Part shown: in pieces, positions 38,925 through 47,393 of the stretch
Layout: each line of letters starts with the position of its first letter
How positions within the stretch are numbered: position 1 is the first letter of the stretch
Source of the DNA: Catenuloplanes niger
Lineage (GTDB): Bacteria > Actinomycetota > Actinomycetes > Mycobacteriales > Micromonosporaceae
DNA length: 64,000 nt
Assembly (NCBI RefSeq): GCF_031458255.1
Contig: NZ_JAVDYC010000001.1
Location: 2,489,001-2,553,000, forward strand
Reading direction: 5' to 3'
Program-made: the position numbers and the translations under genes
The notes under the pieces: generated by a model
Told to the model about the DNA's origin: nothing
Seen by the model: the letters and a program-made list of their open reading frames with translations, nothing else
Databases searched by the model: none

Positions 38925-40162
38925 TGCTTGGCACCCTCCAGAACGCTTCGCGTGATCGACTTGACGCTGAGCCGGTCCGGTGTCTTGAATTCGGTCACCG
39001 TTCCCGGATCGTCCGGTCCGTTCCGGACCATGGCGTCCGGCATCTTCAGACCCTCGACACTCTCGTCCCGAAGTCGCGCGTCGACCCGTTCACCTTCCTG
39101 CTCCAGTCGATCGGCGAGATCCCGCTCCTTGTCCTGGAAACGGTTGAGCGGATCGCGCACGCCCGGAGCGAAGTCTTCGCCGAGCGGCCCTCCGTGCTCG
39201 GCCGGATCGAAGCCGGGATCGCCCGTGGCGGGATGTCCGTCGTCGCCGTTCCCGTCGCTGCCGTCCAGATCACCGGGCTCGCCGGTATGTGCATCACCGG
39301 GATCACCACCATGGCCGTCCGCTCCGTCGCCGTCCGGGCCAGAACCGGTTTCCGGCTCCGGCCCGGTGTGCGGATCACCGTCGGGCGACGGTCGCCCGCC
39401 GCTCGGGTCATCACCCGTCCGGCGGCTCAGATCGCCGAGATCGTCAGCGTGCCCCGACAGACGCCGCGCGGCGTCCAGGAGCGAGTCGAGGCTACGGACC
39501 AGTGACTTCAGCCAACGGGCGATGCGCGCGGCCCAGGCCGCACACGTCGTGGCCACCTGCTCGATCACCAGCGGCGCCGCGAAGCCGAGCGTCGCCACCA
39601 ACTCGGCCGCGTATGTGATCAGCCTTGATACCAGAGTGGCGATCGCATCGCGGATCATCTCGCGGACACTGCCGACGAGGATGCCCGCGAATTCGGTCAT
39701 CGCGGCCATGGTCTCCGCGCATCGCCCCAGCGTCGCCAGCGACCGCGACCGGCCGTCCATGTGGCCGCGGTACGCGGTCGCAGCCATGCCCGCCCAGGTC
39801 TCCAGGTCACGATCCATGGCTCGGATCAGCGCGTCGGCCTGATCCTGCATGCTGACGGCGACGTTGCGCCACGTCTGCGCCTGGGCCGAGATGACGGCCG
39901 GATCGCCGGCGAGCCAATCCAGCGTGTCCGACAGCGGCTGCACATGTTCGATCAGCCAAGCGACCCCGTACTGCAGAAGATTGCCGATGGGATCCGAGAC
40001 GAAGGCCAGAGCGTCCAGGCCGAAGCTGACGATTCCCAGCCCGCCGTCGATCCAGCTTCCCTCGGTGACGCCCTGATATATGAGTTCGACATCCTCGGCG
40101 ATCCAGATGCCGGCCCACGGCGCTTTCTGCAGATCCGGAGTTGCGACGAGCGGGTTGTCCAC
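38894..40162 (-). CDS. Type VII polymorphic toxin, C-terminus frameshifted
   Basis: As read, a 422-aa protein. Residues 15-75 are hydrophobic and helical; 80-230 form a WXG100-like helical region with W-A-G at 123-125. An acidic Asp/Gly/Pro/His-rich linker spans 240-335, and a helical lead (RFQDKERDLADRLEQEGERVD) opens the toxin domain. That domain shows PDAMV at 375 and EFK at 391-393, which looks like a PD-(D/E)XK core as in CdiA-CT-type nucleases. The frame then stops early at 38894, while the neighbouring frame continues the domain for 58 residues. The GTG start overlaps the TAG of the EspC-like gene (TAGTG). Nuclease activity is an inference; the truncated form may be inactive. Confidence 0.72.
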   Translation of the reverse strand: MDNPLVATPDLQKAPWAGIWIAEDVELIYQGVTEGSWIDGGLGIVSFGLDALAFVSDPIGNLLQYGVAWLIEHVQPLSDTLDWLAGDPAVISAQAQTWRNVAVSMQDQADALIRAMDRDLETWAGMAATAYRGHMDGRSRSLATLGRCAETMAAMTEFAGILVGSVREMIRDAIATLVSRLITYAAELVATLGFAAPLVIEQVATTCAAWAARIARWLKSLVRSLDSLLDAARRLSGHADDLGDLSRRTGDDPSGGRPSPDGDPHTGPEPETGSGPDGDGADGHGGDPGDAHTGEPGDLDGSDGNGDDGHPATGDPGFDPAEHGGPLGEDFAPGVRDPLNRFQDKERDLADRLEQEGERVDARLRDESVEGLKMPDAMVRNGPDDPGTVTEFKTPDRLSVKSITRSVLEGAKQVAITAGATS

Positions 40163-40476
40163 TACCGGCGCCGTCCCAGCCGGCTCAGGCTCTGCGCCGC
40201 CTGCTCGTCCGTGTCTGCGTAGCTGCGCGCCGCGACCTCGAGCCGCCTGGCCGAATCCCGCAGGCCGTCCGCCATGGCGGCGCCCGCAACCGTCCAGCGA
40301 TCGGTGACCTGTCCGAGAGCGGCCGGGAAGAACTGGCACAGAACGCCGTACGCGTCGCCTCCCGTGCGAACCGTCCGCGCCGCGTCGACCGCGGTGTCCA
40401 CTCCTGTCGCGACGCGCTCGACGTTCGCGCCGTGCAGTGACAGCTCGTCGGCGGAGACCGCGAACCCGTTACTCAT
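40162..40476 (-). CDS. EspC-like type VII secretion protein
   Basis: A 104-aa all-helical protein (FAVSADELSLHGANVERVATGVDTAVDAAR; LRDSARRLEVAARSYADTDEQAAQSLSRL in adjoining helices). It has the size and pattern of the EspC/excreted-virulence-factor family that pairs with larger ESX substrates. It probably forms a helical bundle with the toxin N-terminus and carries it to the secretion machine. Its ATG overlaps the stop of the YbaB-like gene (ATGA), and its TAG overlaps the toxin GTG. Confidence 0.75.
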   Translation of the reverse strand: MSNGFAVSADELSLHGANVERVATGVDTAVDAARTVRTGGDAYGVLCQFFPAALGQVTDRWTVAGAAMADGLRDSARRLEVAARSYADTDEQAAQSLSRLGRRR

Positions 40477-40844
40477 CGCGGTTCCTCGAATCCGTATCCG
40501 GCGATGACCGCGCGACCTGACGCGGAATCGGCGCCGACCGTCTCCGTGACGGCCTCCTGCACCCGGTCGCGGAGCGCCCGCTTCGCCGACTCGACGGTTC
40601 TCAGGATCTCCTGGGCCGTATCCGCGGCGGAGCGCTTTCGGATGCCCTCCTCGAGGGTGAGATCGCGCAGTTCTCCACGGCTGCCGACCGAGACCTCGAC
40701 CAGTCCGCTCTCACTGCTCACGGTCACGCACAGATCAGCGAGCCGGCCGGACAGTTCCTGCGCCCGCCGCCGGCGCTCCTCGAAGCCTTCCTGCCAGTCG
40801 TCGATTCGGCGAATGGCCGAATCAAATTCGAGTCCTTCGAACAT
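40473..40844 (-). CDS. YbaB/EbfC family protein
   Basis: A 123-aa protein with a helical N-terminus (WQEGFEERRRRAQELSGRLADL), beta strands (VTVSSESGLVEVSVGSRGELRDLTLEEGI in two adjoining pieces) and a C-terminal helix, the YbaB/EbfC plan. Family members are small dimeric DNA-binding proteins. Copies like this one often head actinobacterial type VII toxin operons, where their role is unclear. GGGGGAGGG precedes the ATG. It is the first gene of a four-gene operon. Confidence 0.8.
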   Translation of the reverse strand: MFEGLEFDSAIRRIDDWQEGFEERRRRAQELSGRLADLCVTVSSESGLVEVSVGSRGELRDLTLEEGIRKRSAADTAQEILRTVESAKRALRDRVQEAVTETVGADSASGRAVIAGYGFEEPR

Positions 40845-41248
40845 GGTTATCCCTCCCCCAGACGTTGCGCGAGCCGGTGACGGTCGTGGCCCTCAGGCAT
40901 GCCATCACAGAAACTGGGAACAGGGATGACGGATGAGCGCTTCAGCAACCGTCTCGCACACCCTGTTCTGATATTCGTGTTCGTCGTGGCGTGAGATTCT
41001 CGAACCTGCCCCAGGCCCGGCCCGCGGGCTCGGGCCGGTTCGCCCGCCGGCGCTGCCGGCCGGCACGGAGCCGACCGTCGGGACCGTGCGGTCCCCCGGT
41101 GGGTGGCTCGCCGGGGGAGGGGTGGACGGGGTGGTGGAGCGGGTCCGGCGTACCGGGTGATGGTCTTTTGTGGACTGTTTCAAGAAAGGCACTATGCTTG
41201 CCGGGTCCCTCCGGCCCGCACCACCGACCCCTTGCGAAGGACGCGCAC
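40845..41248. other. Intergenic region without gene
   Basis: About 400 bp between the divergent toxin operon and the DUF574 gene. AT-richer sequence at 40910-40990 and 41160-41195 probably holds the two promoters; TATGCT at 41192-41197 is a plausible -10 for the rightward gene. The middle is very GC-rich with a short GGGACCG/CGGTCCC hairpin. No protein-like reading fits. Confidence 0.5.
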
Positions 41249-42007
41249 GTGGACACGTCGGCACCCCAGACGGCCAGGATCTGGAACTATCTGCTCGGCG
41301 GCACGGACAACTTCGCGGTCGATCGTGCGGTCGGTGACGAGATTCTGGCGAACCTGCCGCAGCTGGCGGAGAACGCGCGGCTGTCCCGCGCCTACCTGGC
41401 CCGGGTCACGCGCTGGCTCACCGCGGAGGCGGGGGTCCGGCAGTTCCTGGACATCGGCACCGGGTTGCCCACGGCGGAGAACACGCACACGGTCGCGCAG
41501 TCGGTCGCGCCGGACGCGCGGATCGTCTACGTCGATCATGACCCGCTGGTGCTGGCGCAGGCTCGGGGCCTGCTGGACAGCACGCCCGAGGGCGCCACGG
41601 TGTACGTGCACGCCGACCTGCGCGACCCGGGGACGATCCTGGCCGAGGCCGCGAAGACGCTGGACCTGACGCGGCCGGTGGCGCTGTTCCTGATGGGCGT
41701 TCTCGGGCACGTGGAGAGCGACGACGAGGCGAAGCACCTGATCGACACGTACATGGCGGCGCTGCCGTCGGGGAGCTGGTTCGCGATGTACGACGGCAGC
41801 GACACCAGCCCGGAGAACACCGAGGTGGTCCGGATCTGGAACCTCTCGGCGAACCCGAAGTACCACCTGCGCACGCCGGAGCGGTTCGCCGCGCTCTTCG
41901 AGGGTCTGGAGCTGGCCGAGCCGGGCGTCGTCCCGGTCACCCGGTGGCGGCCGGAGATCGACGCACCCGCGATCGACCAGTACGGCGCGGTCGGGCGTAA
42001 GCCGTAG
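41249..42007 (+). CDS. DUF574 SAM-dependent methyltransferase
   Basis: A 252-aa protein of the actinobacterial S-adenosyl methyltransferase family DUF574. It shows the family start TARIWNYLLGGTDNFAVDRAVGDEI, the SAM-binding loop FLDIGTGLPTAENTHTVAQ, the acidic strand end IVYVDHDPLVL, and FLMGVLGHV. Substrates of this family are unknown. Family members are commonly next to XRE/DUF5753 regulators, as here. The GTG at 41249 follows AAGGA. Confidence 0.88.
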   Translation: MDTSAPQTARIWNYLLGGTDNFAVDRAVGDEILANLPQLAENARLSRAYLARVTRWLTAEAGVRQFLDIGTGLPTAENTHTVAQSVAPDARIVYVDHDPLVLAQARGLLDSTPEGATVYVHADLRDPGTILAEAAKTLDLTRPVALFLMGVLGHVESDDEAKHLIDTYMAALPSGSWFAMYDGSDTSPENTEVVRIWNLSANPKYHLRTPERFAALFEGLELAEPGVVPVTRWRPEIDAPAIDQYGAVGRKP

Positions 42008-42011
42008 CACC

Positions 42012-42896
42012 GTGAGTACACCGTCTCGACACACCGGCGGACCGGGCGAGGGCACCGGCCCGACGGTCAGCCGCATGCAGCTCGGCTCGCGGTTGCGCGC
42101 GCTCCGGATCGCCGCGGACGTCACGCGCGAGGCCGCGGGCTACTCGATCCGCGCGTCCGAGTCGAAGATCAGCCGGATGGAGCTGGGCCGGGTCGGCTTC
42201 AAGGAGCGCGACGTCACGGACCTGCTCACGCTGTACGGCGTGGCCGAGGCGGACCAGGCCGAGCTGCTCGCGCTGGCCCGGGAGGCGAACCGGCCCGGCT
42301 GGTGGCAGGCGTACTCGGACGTGCTGCCCGCCTGGTTCCTCAACTACCTCGACCTGGAGCAGGCCGCGGAGCTGATCCGCAGCTACGAGATCCAGTTCGT
42401 GCCGGGCCTGCTGCAGACCGAGGCGTACGCGCGGGCCGTGATCACGATCGGGCACGGCCGCAGCACGAAACGGGAGATCGACCGCCGCGTCGAGCTGCGG
42501 ATGGCCCGGCAGACCATGCTGACCCGGCCCGGCGGCCCGCGCCTGTGGGCCGTGCTGGACGAGGCCGTGCTGCTGCGCCCGATGGGCAACCGCGCGATCC
42601 ACCGTGAGCAGCTCGAGGCGCTGCTGAAGCTGATCGAGGCACCGGCCGTGCAGTTGCAGGTGGTGCCGTTCAGCGCCGGCGGTCACGCGGCGGCCGGCGG
42701 CGCGTTCAGCATCCTGCGGTTCGCGCTGGAGGAGGTGCCGGACGTGGTGTTCCTGGAGCAGCTGACCGGCAGCCTCTACCTGGACCGCCCGGAGGACGTC
42801 GACGAGTACGCGGCCGCGGCCGGCCGCCTCTTCATCGACGCCACCACACCGGAACGCACCGCGGACGTCATCCACCGGGCGCTGCGCGACCTCTGA
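42012..42896 (+). CDS. XRE-family regulator with DUF5753
   Basis: A 294-aa DNA-binding protein. The helix-turn-helix is at about 22-80 (LGSRLRALRIAADVTREAAGY...ESKISRMELGRVGFKERDVTDLL). The DUF5753 domain follows (AELIRSYEIQFVPGLLQTEAYARAVI; VQLQVVPFSAGGHAAAGGAFSILRF; VVFLEQLTGSLYLDRPEDVDEYA, each part of a longer stretch). Such regulators in Streptomyces and relatives usually come with a small DUF397 protein; none is seen here. The GTG starts four bases after the methyltransferase stop, so the two are co-transcribed. Confidence 0.9.
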   Translation: MSTPSRHTGGPGEGTGPTVSRMQLGSRLRALRIAADVTREAAGYSIRASESKISRMELGRVGFKERDVTDLLTLYGVAEADQAELLALAREANRPGWWQAYSDVLPAWFLNYLDLEQAAELIRSYEIQFVPGLLQTEAYARAVITIGHGRSTKREIDRRVELRMARQTMLTRPGGPRLWAVLDEAVLLRPMGNRAIHREQLEALLKLIEAPAVQLQVVPFSAGGHAAAGGAFSILRFALEEVPDVVFLEQLTGSLYLDRPEDVDEYAAAAGRLFIDATTPERTADVIHRALRDL

Positions 42897-42963
42897 CGCC
42901 TCACCCGGGACCGCGGACGACCGTCAGGAGCCGGTCCCGGTCACGCCGTGGTCCCGGTCCGCC

Positions 42964-43021
42964 GCTCCCGCCGGAGACCGGTCGGCCGTGGCCGGCCTCC
43001 CTGCCACTTCCGGCCCACCCA
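42964..43021 (-). repeat. GC-rich interspersed element, copy D
   Basis: The reverse-strand, more diverged copy. Read on the minus strand it starts GGAAGTGGCAGGGAGGCCGG and then has CGGCCGACCGGT and GGCGGGAGC. It lies between the convergent ends of the XRE regulator and the adenosine-deaminase-like gene. Confidence 0.55.
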
Positions 43022-43043
43022 CGACAACCCCGGACACGCGGCC

Positions 43044-43979
43044 TCAGCGGGCGAATGCCGCCCGGCGGGCCTGGTCCGCGATCCGGGTCAGCTCGTCCTC
43101 GGTGAGACCGGCCTGCGCGCGGGCCGCCTCGTACTCGGCGGGCAGTGTCGTGCCGGACGCACGCGGGTCGTCCGTGCACAGCGCGACCGGCACGCCCGCG
43201 GCCAGCAGCGCCCGGATCGGGTGCGCCGCGTAGCTCGGCGCCACGCTGGTGTGCAGATTGCTGGTCAGCGCCACCTCCAGCGTGATCCCGCGCGCCGTCA
43301 GGTGGTCCAGCAGCGCCGGGTCCTCCACGGAGCGCACGCCGTGCCCGATCCGCTCCGCGCCCAGGTGCCGGACCGCCGCCCGGACGCTCTCCGGACCGGC
43401 GCCCTCGCCGGCGTGCACGGTGACGTGCAGGCCGGCGTCCCGGGCCCGGGCGAACGCGGGCGCGAACTCCGCGGCCGGCACGCCGGCCTCGTTGCCGGCC
43501 AGGTCGGCCGCGCAGAACAGGTCACGCCGGGACAGCAGCGTGTCGACCTGGGCCAGGCCCGCGTCCGGACCGAGGTCGCGCAGCAGGATGCCGATCAGCG
43601 CGGTCCGCACGCCGGTCGCGGCGGACGCGGCGCGCACGCCGTCCGCGACCGCGTCGATCACGCCCTCCGGAGCCAGCCCGGTCTCCTGCCGGATGAACCA
43701 GGGCGAGAACCGGACCTCCAGGTAGTCCAGTCCTTCGGCCGCCGCGTCCTCGACGCACTCGCGGCCGGCCCGCTGCCAGTCGTCGAGCCGGGCGAACGCG
43801 GCCGGTGCCGCGTCCACCTTGGCCAGGAACGGGACCAGGCCGCCGAGCGGGCCGCGCGCGACCAACAGGTCGTCGAGATCATCGACGGCCGCGAGCGGGT
43901 GCCCGTCGCGTTCCGCGAGCTCGCGGGTGGTGGCGACGCGCAGCGTCCCCTCGAGGTGACGATGAAGATCAAAAAGCAT
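43044..43979 (-). CDS. Adenosine deaminase family protein
   Basis: A 311-aa metal-dependent deaminase of the adenosine deaminase/aminodeoxyfutalosine deaminase group. Zinc ligands His6 and His8 are in DLHRHLEG; further motifs are HVTVHAGEG, ERIGHGVRS, LEVALTSNLHTSV and VALCTDDPRASGT with the final metal Asp. It is shorter than typical adenosine deaminases (about 340-360 residues). SNLHTSV differs from the common SNxxTG, so the substrate may not be adenosine. The ATG follows AAGGGA. No futalosine-pathway genes are nearby. Confidence 0.82.
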   Translation of the reverse strand: MLFDLHRHLEGTLRVATTRELAERDGHPLAAVDDLDDLLVARGPLGGLVPFLAKVDAAPAAFARLDDWQRAGRECVEDAAAEGLDYLEVRFSPWFIRQETGLAPEGVIDAVADGVRAASAATGVRTALIGILLRDLGPDAGLAQVDTLLSRRDLFCAADLAGNEAGVPAAEFAPAFARARDAGLHVTVHAGEGAGPESVRAAVRHLGAERIGHGVRSVEDPALLDHLTARGITLEVALTSNLHTSVAPSYAAHPIRALLAAGVPVALCTDDPRASGTTLPAEYEAARAQAGLTEDELTRIADQARRAAFAR

Positions 43980-44032
43980 GACGAATCCCTTCCACCGGTA
44001 CGCGTTCGCGAGTTCAGGAGCGACGGCGCGAA

Positions 44033-44116
44033 CTACTGGTAGAAGTCCTTGCGGTACGAGTGGTCCCCGAAGACGGCGGCCCGGCGCACGGGTCGCGGGC
44101 AGCGGGTCGCGGTCAC
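44033..44116 (-). CDS. Possible 27-aa small ORF
   Basis: A GTG seven bases after the stop of the AI-2E family transporter gene opens a 27-codon frame ending in RKDFYQ. The translation has Arg/Pro at its start and an aromatic end. No ribosome site is visible, and a 27-codon opposite-strand frame (43957-44040) overlaps it. I list it only because it fills the gap before the deaminase gene. Confidence 0.2.
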   Translation of the reverse strand: MTATRCPRPVRRAAVFGDHSYRKDFYQ

Positions 44117-44123
44117 GCCACGA

Positions 44124-45419
44124 TCATAGTGTCCGCGGGTCGACCGTCTCCACCGGTTCCGGCGCGTCGTCCGGGCCGGCCGGCCGCGTCCCCGGCGGTG
44201 TCCGGTCCGGCGTCGGTTCGCCGCTCGGGTGGTCGAAGAGGTAGCGCAGCGCCGTGTTCAGCACCGCCAGCACCGGGACCGCGACCAGCGTGCCGACCAC
44301 GCCGGCCAGCACCGCACCGGACGCGATGGCGAGGATGACGGCCAGCGGGTGCAGCGCCACCGCCCGGCCCATGATCAGCGGTTGCAGGATGTGGCCCTCC
44401 AGCTGCTGCACGGCGATCACGATGCCGAGCACGATCAGCGCGCTGACCGGGCCCTGCGCGACCAGCGCGACCAGCACCGCGACCGCGCCGGTGACGGTGG
44501 CGCCGATCACCGGGACGAACGCGCCGAGGAACACCAGCGCGGTCAGCGGCAGCGCGAGCGGGATGTGCATGACGGCCAGGCCGACGCCGATGCCGACCGC
44601 GTCCACGAACGCGACGAACACGGTGGCGCGCACGTACGAGACGAGCGTGTGCCAGGAGTAGTGACCGGCCCGGGCGACCGGCAGCCGGGCCTCGTTCGGC
44701 AGCAGGCGGCACAGGAACGACCACATCGCGCCGCCGTCGCGGACCATGAAGAACAGCGTGAACAGCACCAGGAAGAAGCCGGTGACCATCTCGCCCACGG
44801 TCGCGGCGGTGCTGATCGCACCGGTGGTGAGCGCGCCCTGGTTGCCGGAGATCTGCTGCTGCAGCGCCTCCACGTACCCGTTGAGCTGGCTCTGCGACAG
44901 GTGCAGCGGCCCGTCGGTGAGCCAGGCCTGTACCTCGTCGATGCCGTCGCCGACCTGGGTGGCGAGGTCGTCGTACTGCGCGATGAACGTCTGGACGATC
45001 AGGCCCAGGCCGCCGAACACGCCGATCAGCGCGGCGAGCAGCACCAGCACGGCCGCGAACGAGCGGCTGACGCCGTGCCGGCGCAGCCAGGCCGCGATCG
45101 GCTCGAACAGCGCGGCCAGCAGCAGCGCCACCGCCACCGGGATGATCACCACGCGGAGCAGCCCGATCACCCGGAACAGCAGGTAGGCGGTCGCGACGAA
45201 GAGGATGATCCGCCAGGCCCAGGAGCCCGCGATCCGCACGCCGCGCGGCACCAGGTCGTCCGTGGTCGGGGCGCGTTCCATCACCACGACCGGTGGTTCC
45301 TCGGCCGTGTCCGGTGGCACGCGGGACAGCGGCACGGGGAACGGCGGTGGCGACGCCTGCCGCACACGGTCGGCGAGCACCGATCGGGCCCGGCCGCGCA
45401 GAGTGGCTACCCAGGACAT
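44124..45419 (-). CDS. AI-2E family transporter
   Basis: A 431-aa membrane protein of the AI-2E (TqsA/YdiK/PerM) family. A Pro-rich cytoplasmic N-terminus (1-60) is followed by about eight helices, with the extracytoplasmic segment around 150-200. Family stretches include VALLLAALFEPIAAWLRRHGVSR, PLTALVFLGAFVPVIGATVTGAVAVLVAL and QLEGHILQPLIMGRAVALHPLAVILAI, each seen in part. Members move different small molecules or ions; the name does not prove AI-2 transport. The ATG at 45419 has GGAG seven bases upstream and is preferred to the GTG one codon earlier. Confidence 0.88.
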   Translation of the reverse strand: MSWVATLRGRARSVLADRVRQASPPPFPVPLSRVPPDTAEEPPVVVMERAPTTDDLVPRGVRIAGSWAWRIILFVATAYLLFRVIGLLRVVIIPVAVALLLAALFEPIAAWLRRHGVSRSFAAVLVLLAALIGVFGGLGLIVQTFIAQYDDLATQVGDGIDEVQAWLTDGPLHLSQSQLNGYVEALQQQISGNQGALTTGAISTAATVGEMVTGFFLVLFTLFFMVRDGGAMWSFLCRLLPNEARLPVARAGHYSWHTLVSYVRATVFVAFVDAVGIGVGLAVMHIPLALPLTALVFLGAFVPVIGATVTGAVAVLVALVAQGPVSALIVLGIVIAVQQLEGHILQPLIMGRAVALHPLAVILAIASGAVLAGVVGTLVAVPVLAVLNTALRYLFDHPSGEPTPDRTPPGTRPAGPDDAPEPVETVDPRTL

Positions 45420-45491
45420 CACACGACTCCAGACTGGTGGGTGACGACTCCGTTACCCCCGCGACGACCAGTGGAAACAGTCAGGCCGACG

Positions 45492-47270
45492 CTAGCGCTC
45501 GGTGGCGCGTTCGCGGCGCAGGTACTCGGCGGCGCGGCGGGCGATGTCGCCGCCCTCGGCCTCCAGCGCGGCGAACATCGGCGCGACGGTCTCGTCGTCC
45601 TGCAGCGGCGGCAGCAGCGGCACGGCCGGGTCGGTGAGCACGTCGAGCACGACCGGGCGGTCGGCCGCGAGCGCCTCGTCCCAGGCCGCGTCCAGCGCGT
45701 CCGGGTGACCCACGCGGATGCCGTGCAGGCCGAGCAGGCCGGCCCAGCCGGAGTACGGCACGTCCGGGATGTGCTGCGAGTCCGGGAAGCGCGGCTCGCC
45801 CTCGGTCTCCCGCTGCTCCCAGCTGACCTCGGCCAGGTCGCGGTTGTTCAGCACGCAGACGACGAAGCGCGGGTCGGCCCAGTCCCGCCACCGGGACGCC
45901 ACCGTGATCAGCTCGGCCAGGCCGTTCATCTGCATGGCGCCGTCGCCGGCCAGCGCGATCACCGGGCGGTCCGGGCGGGCCAGCTTGGCGGCCAGACCGT
46001 ACGGCAGCGCGGAGCCCATCGAGGCGAGCGTGCTGGACAGGTGCGCGGGCACGCCGACGGGCAGGCGCAGGTGCCGGGCATACCAGTAGACGACCGAGCC
46101 GACGTCCACCGAGACCTGCGCGTTCGCGGGCAGCCGGCCGTTCAGCGCGCGTACCACCCGCTGTGGGTTGATCGGCTCGGCCGGCGCGTCCGCGCGTTCC
46201 TCGGCGATCGCGTGCCAGCGGCGTACCCACGCCCGCACCTGGTCCTGGAAGGGTTTCGCCGGCCGCTCCGGTAGCGCGGCGAGCAGCGCGCGCAGCGTCT
46301 CGGCCGCGTCGCCGAGCAGCGGCACCTCGACCGGGTAGCGCACGCCCAGCCGGCGTCCGTCCACATCGATCTGCACGGCCCTGGCCTGGCCGGGCTTCGG
46401 GTAGAACTCGGTCCACGGGTCGTTCGTGCCGACCAGCAGCAGCGTGTCGGCCGCGCGCATCAGCTCCGCGCTCGCGGTGGTGCCCAGGTGCCCCATCACG
46501 CCGGTGTGGAACGGCAGCGCCTCGTCCAGCACCGGCTTGCCCAGCAGCGACGCGGCCACGCCCGCGCCCAGCCGCTCGGCCAGCTCGGTCACCTCCGCCG
46601 CGGCACCGGCCGCGCCCTGCCCGATCAGGATCGCCACCCGTTCGCCCTCGGACAGCAGCCTCGCGGCCTCCGCGATGTCCGCCTCGTGCGGGATGAGGCG
46701 GGCCGGGCGCAGTCCGGGGCTGGTGACCAGCACGCCGTGCGACTGCTCCGCCGGGTCGGGCGCGGGCGCGGACTGCACGTCGTGCGGCAGCACCACGCAG
46801 GTGGGGCTGCGGGTGGCGAGCGCGGTCCGGAACGCCTTGTCGATCAGCATCGGGACCTGCTCCGGCGTGTACGCGGCCTGGACGAACTGCGCGCAGACGT
46901 CGCCGAACAACCGCACGAGATCAATTTCCTGCTGGTACGCGCTGCCGAGCACGGTCGACATCTGCTGCCCGACGATCGCCACCACCGGCTTGCTGTCCAG
47001 CTTCGCGTCGTAGAGCCCGTTGAGCAGGTGCACCGCGCCCGGCCCCTGGGTGGACAGGCAGACGCCCGGCTCCCCGGTGTACTTCGCGTGCCCGGACGCC
47101 ATGAACGCCGCGGTCTCCTCGTGCCGCGCCTGCACGAACTCCGGCCGTCCCGCGCGCCGGATCGCACCCAGCACGGGGTCGATCCCGTCCCCGGGGTACC
47201 CGAAGACCCGGCTCACCCCCCACGCTTCCAGGCGTTCGACCAGGACATCGGAGACGGTCTTGTCAGCCAT
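45492..47270 (-). CDS. ThDP-dependent enzyme (pyruvate oxidase-like)
   Basis: A 592-aa enzyme of the pyruvate oxidase/acetolactate synthase superfamily. The N-terminal domain has FGYPGDGIDPVLGAIRR and the cofactor-activating Glu in ARHEETAAFMASG; the central domain has the FAD- or nucleotide-type fold; the C-terminal domain has the ThDP motif GDGAMQMNGLAELI...VCVLNNRD. It most resembles pyruvate oxidase/dehydrogenase-like proteins that oxidise pyruvate to acetate or acetyl phosphate. It lacks a small regulatory subunit gene and is not in a valine-isoleucine cluster, so a true acetolactate synthase is unlikely. It is transcribed alone. Confidence 0.85.
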   Translation of the reverse strand: MADKTVSDVLVERLEAWGVSRVFGYPGDGIDPVLGAIRRAGRPEFVQARHEETAAFMASGHAKYTGEPGVCLSTQGPGAVHLLNGLYDAKLDSKPVVAIVGQQMSTVLGSAYQQEIDLVRLFGDVCAQFVQAAYTPEQVPMLIDKAFRTALATRSPTCVVLPHDVQSAPAPDPAEQSHGVLVTSPGLRPARLIPHEADIAEAARLLSEGERVAILIGQGAAGAAAEVTELAERLGAGVAASLLGKPVLDEALPFHTGVMGHLGTTASAELMRAADTLLLVGTNDPWTEFYPKPGQARAVQIDVDGRRLGVRYPVEVPLLGDAAETLRALLAALPERPAKPFQDQVRAWVRRWHAIAEERADAPAEPINPQRVVRALNGRLPANAQVSVDVGSVVYWYARHLRLPVGVPAHLSSTLASMGSALPYGLAAKLARPDRPVIALAGDGAMQMNGLAELITVASRWRDWADPRFVVCVLNNRDLAEVSWEQRETEGEPRFPDSQHIPDVPYSGWAGLLGLHGIRVGHPDALDAAWDEALAADRPVVLDVLTDPAVPLLPPLQDDETVAPMFAALEAEGGDIARRAAEYLRRERATER

Positions 47271-47393
47271 GTCTCGCGGTTACCCCGCACCGCGCGACAT
47301 ATGTGGTGAGCCGTGCCGGGTTTCGCGTGCCCGCCGCGGGACCGGTGCCCGCTCCGGGCGTGCGGGCCGCACCACGCCGGAAGCTCCGCGGGC

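Noticed and set aside
43957-44040. A 27-codon plus-strand frame (MKIKKHDESLPPV... ending NYW), like a small peptide precursor.
   Set aside because: It overlaps the 5' end and leader of the deaminase gene on the other strand, uses many codons rare in this genome, and has no maturation genes nearby.
45492-47270. Acetolactate synthase large subunit (ilvB).
   Set aside because: No small subunit or ilv genes nearby; motifs and context fit a pyruvate oxidase-like ThDP enzyme better.
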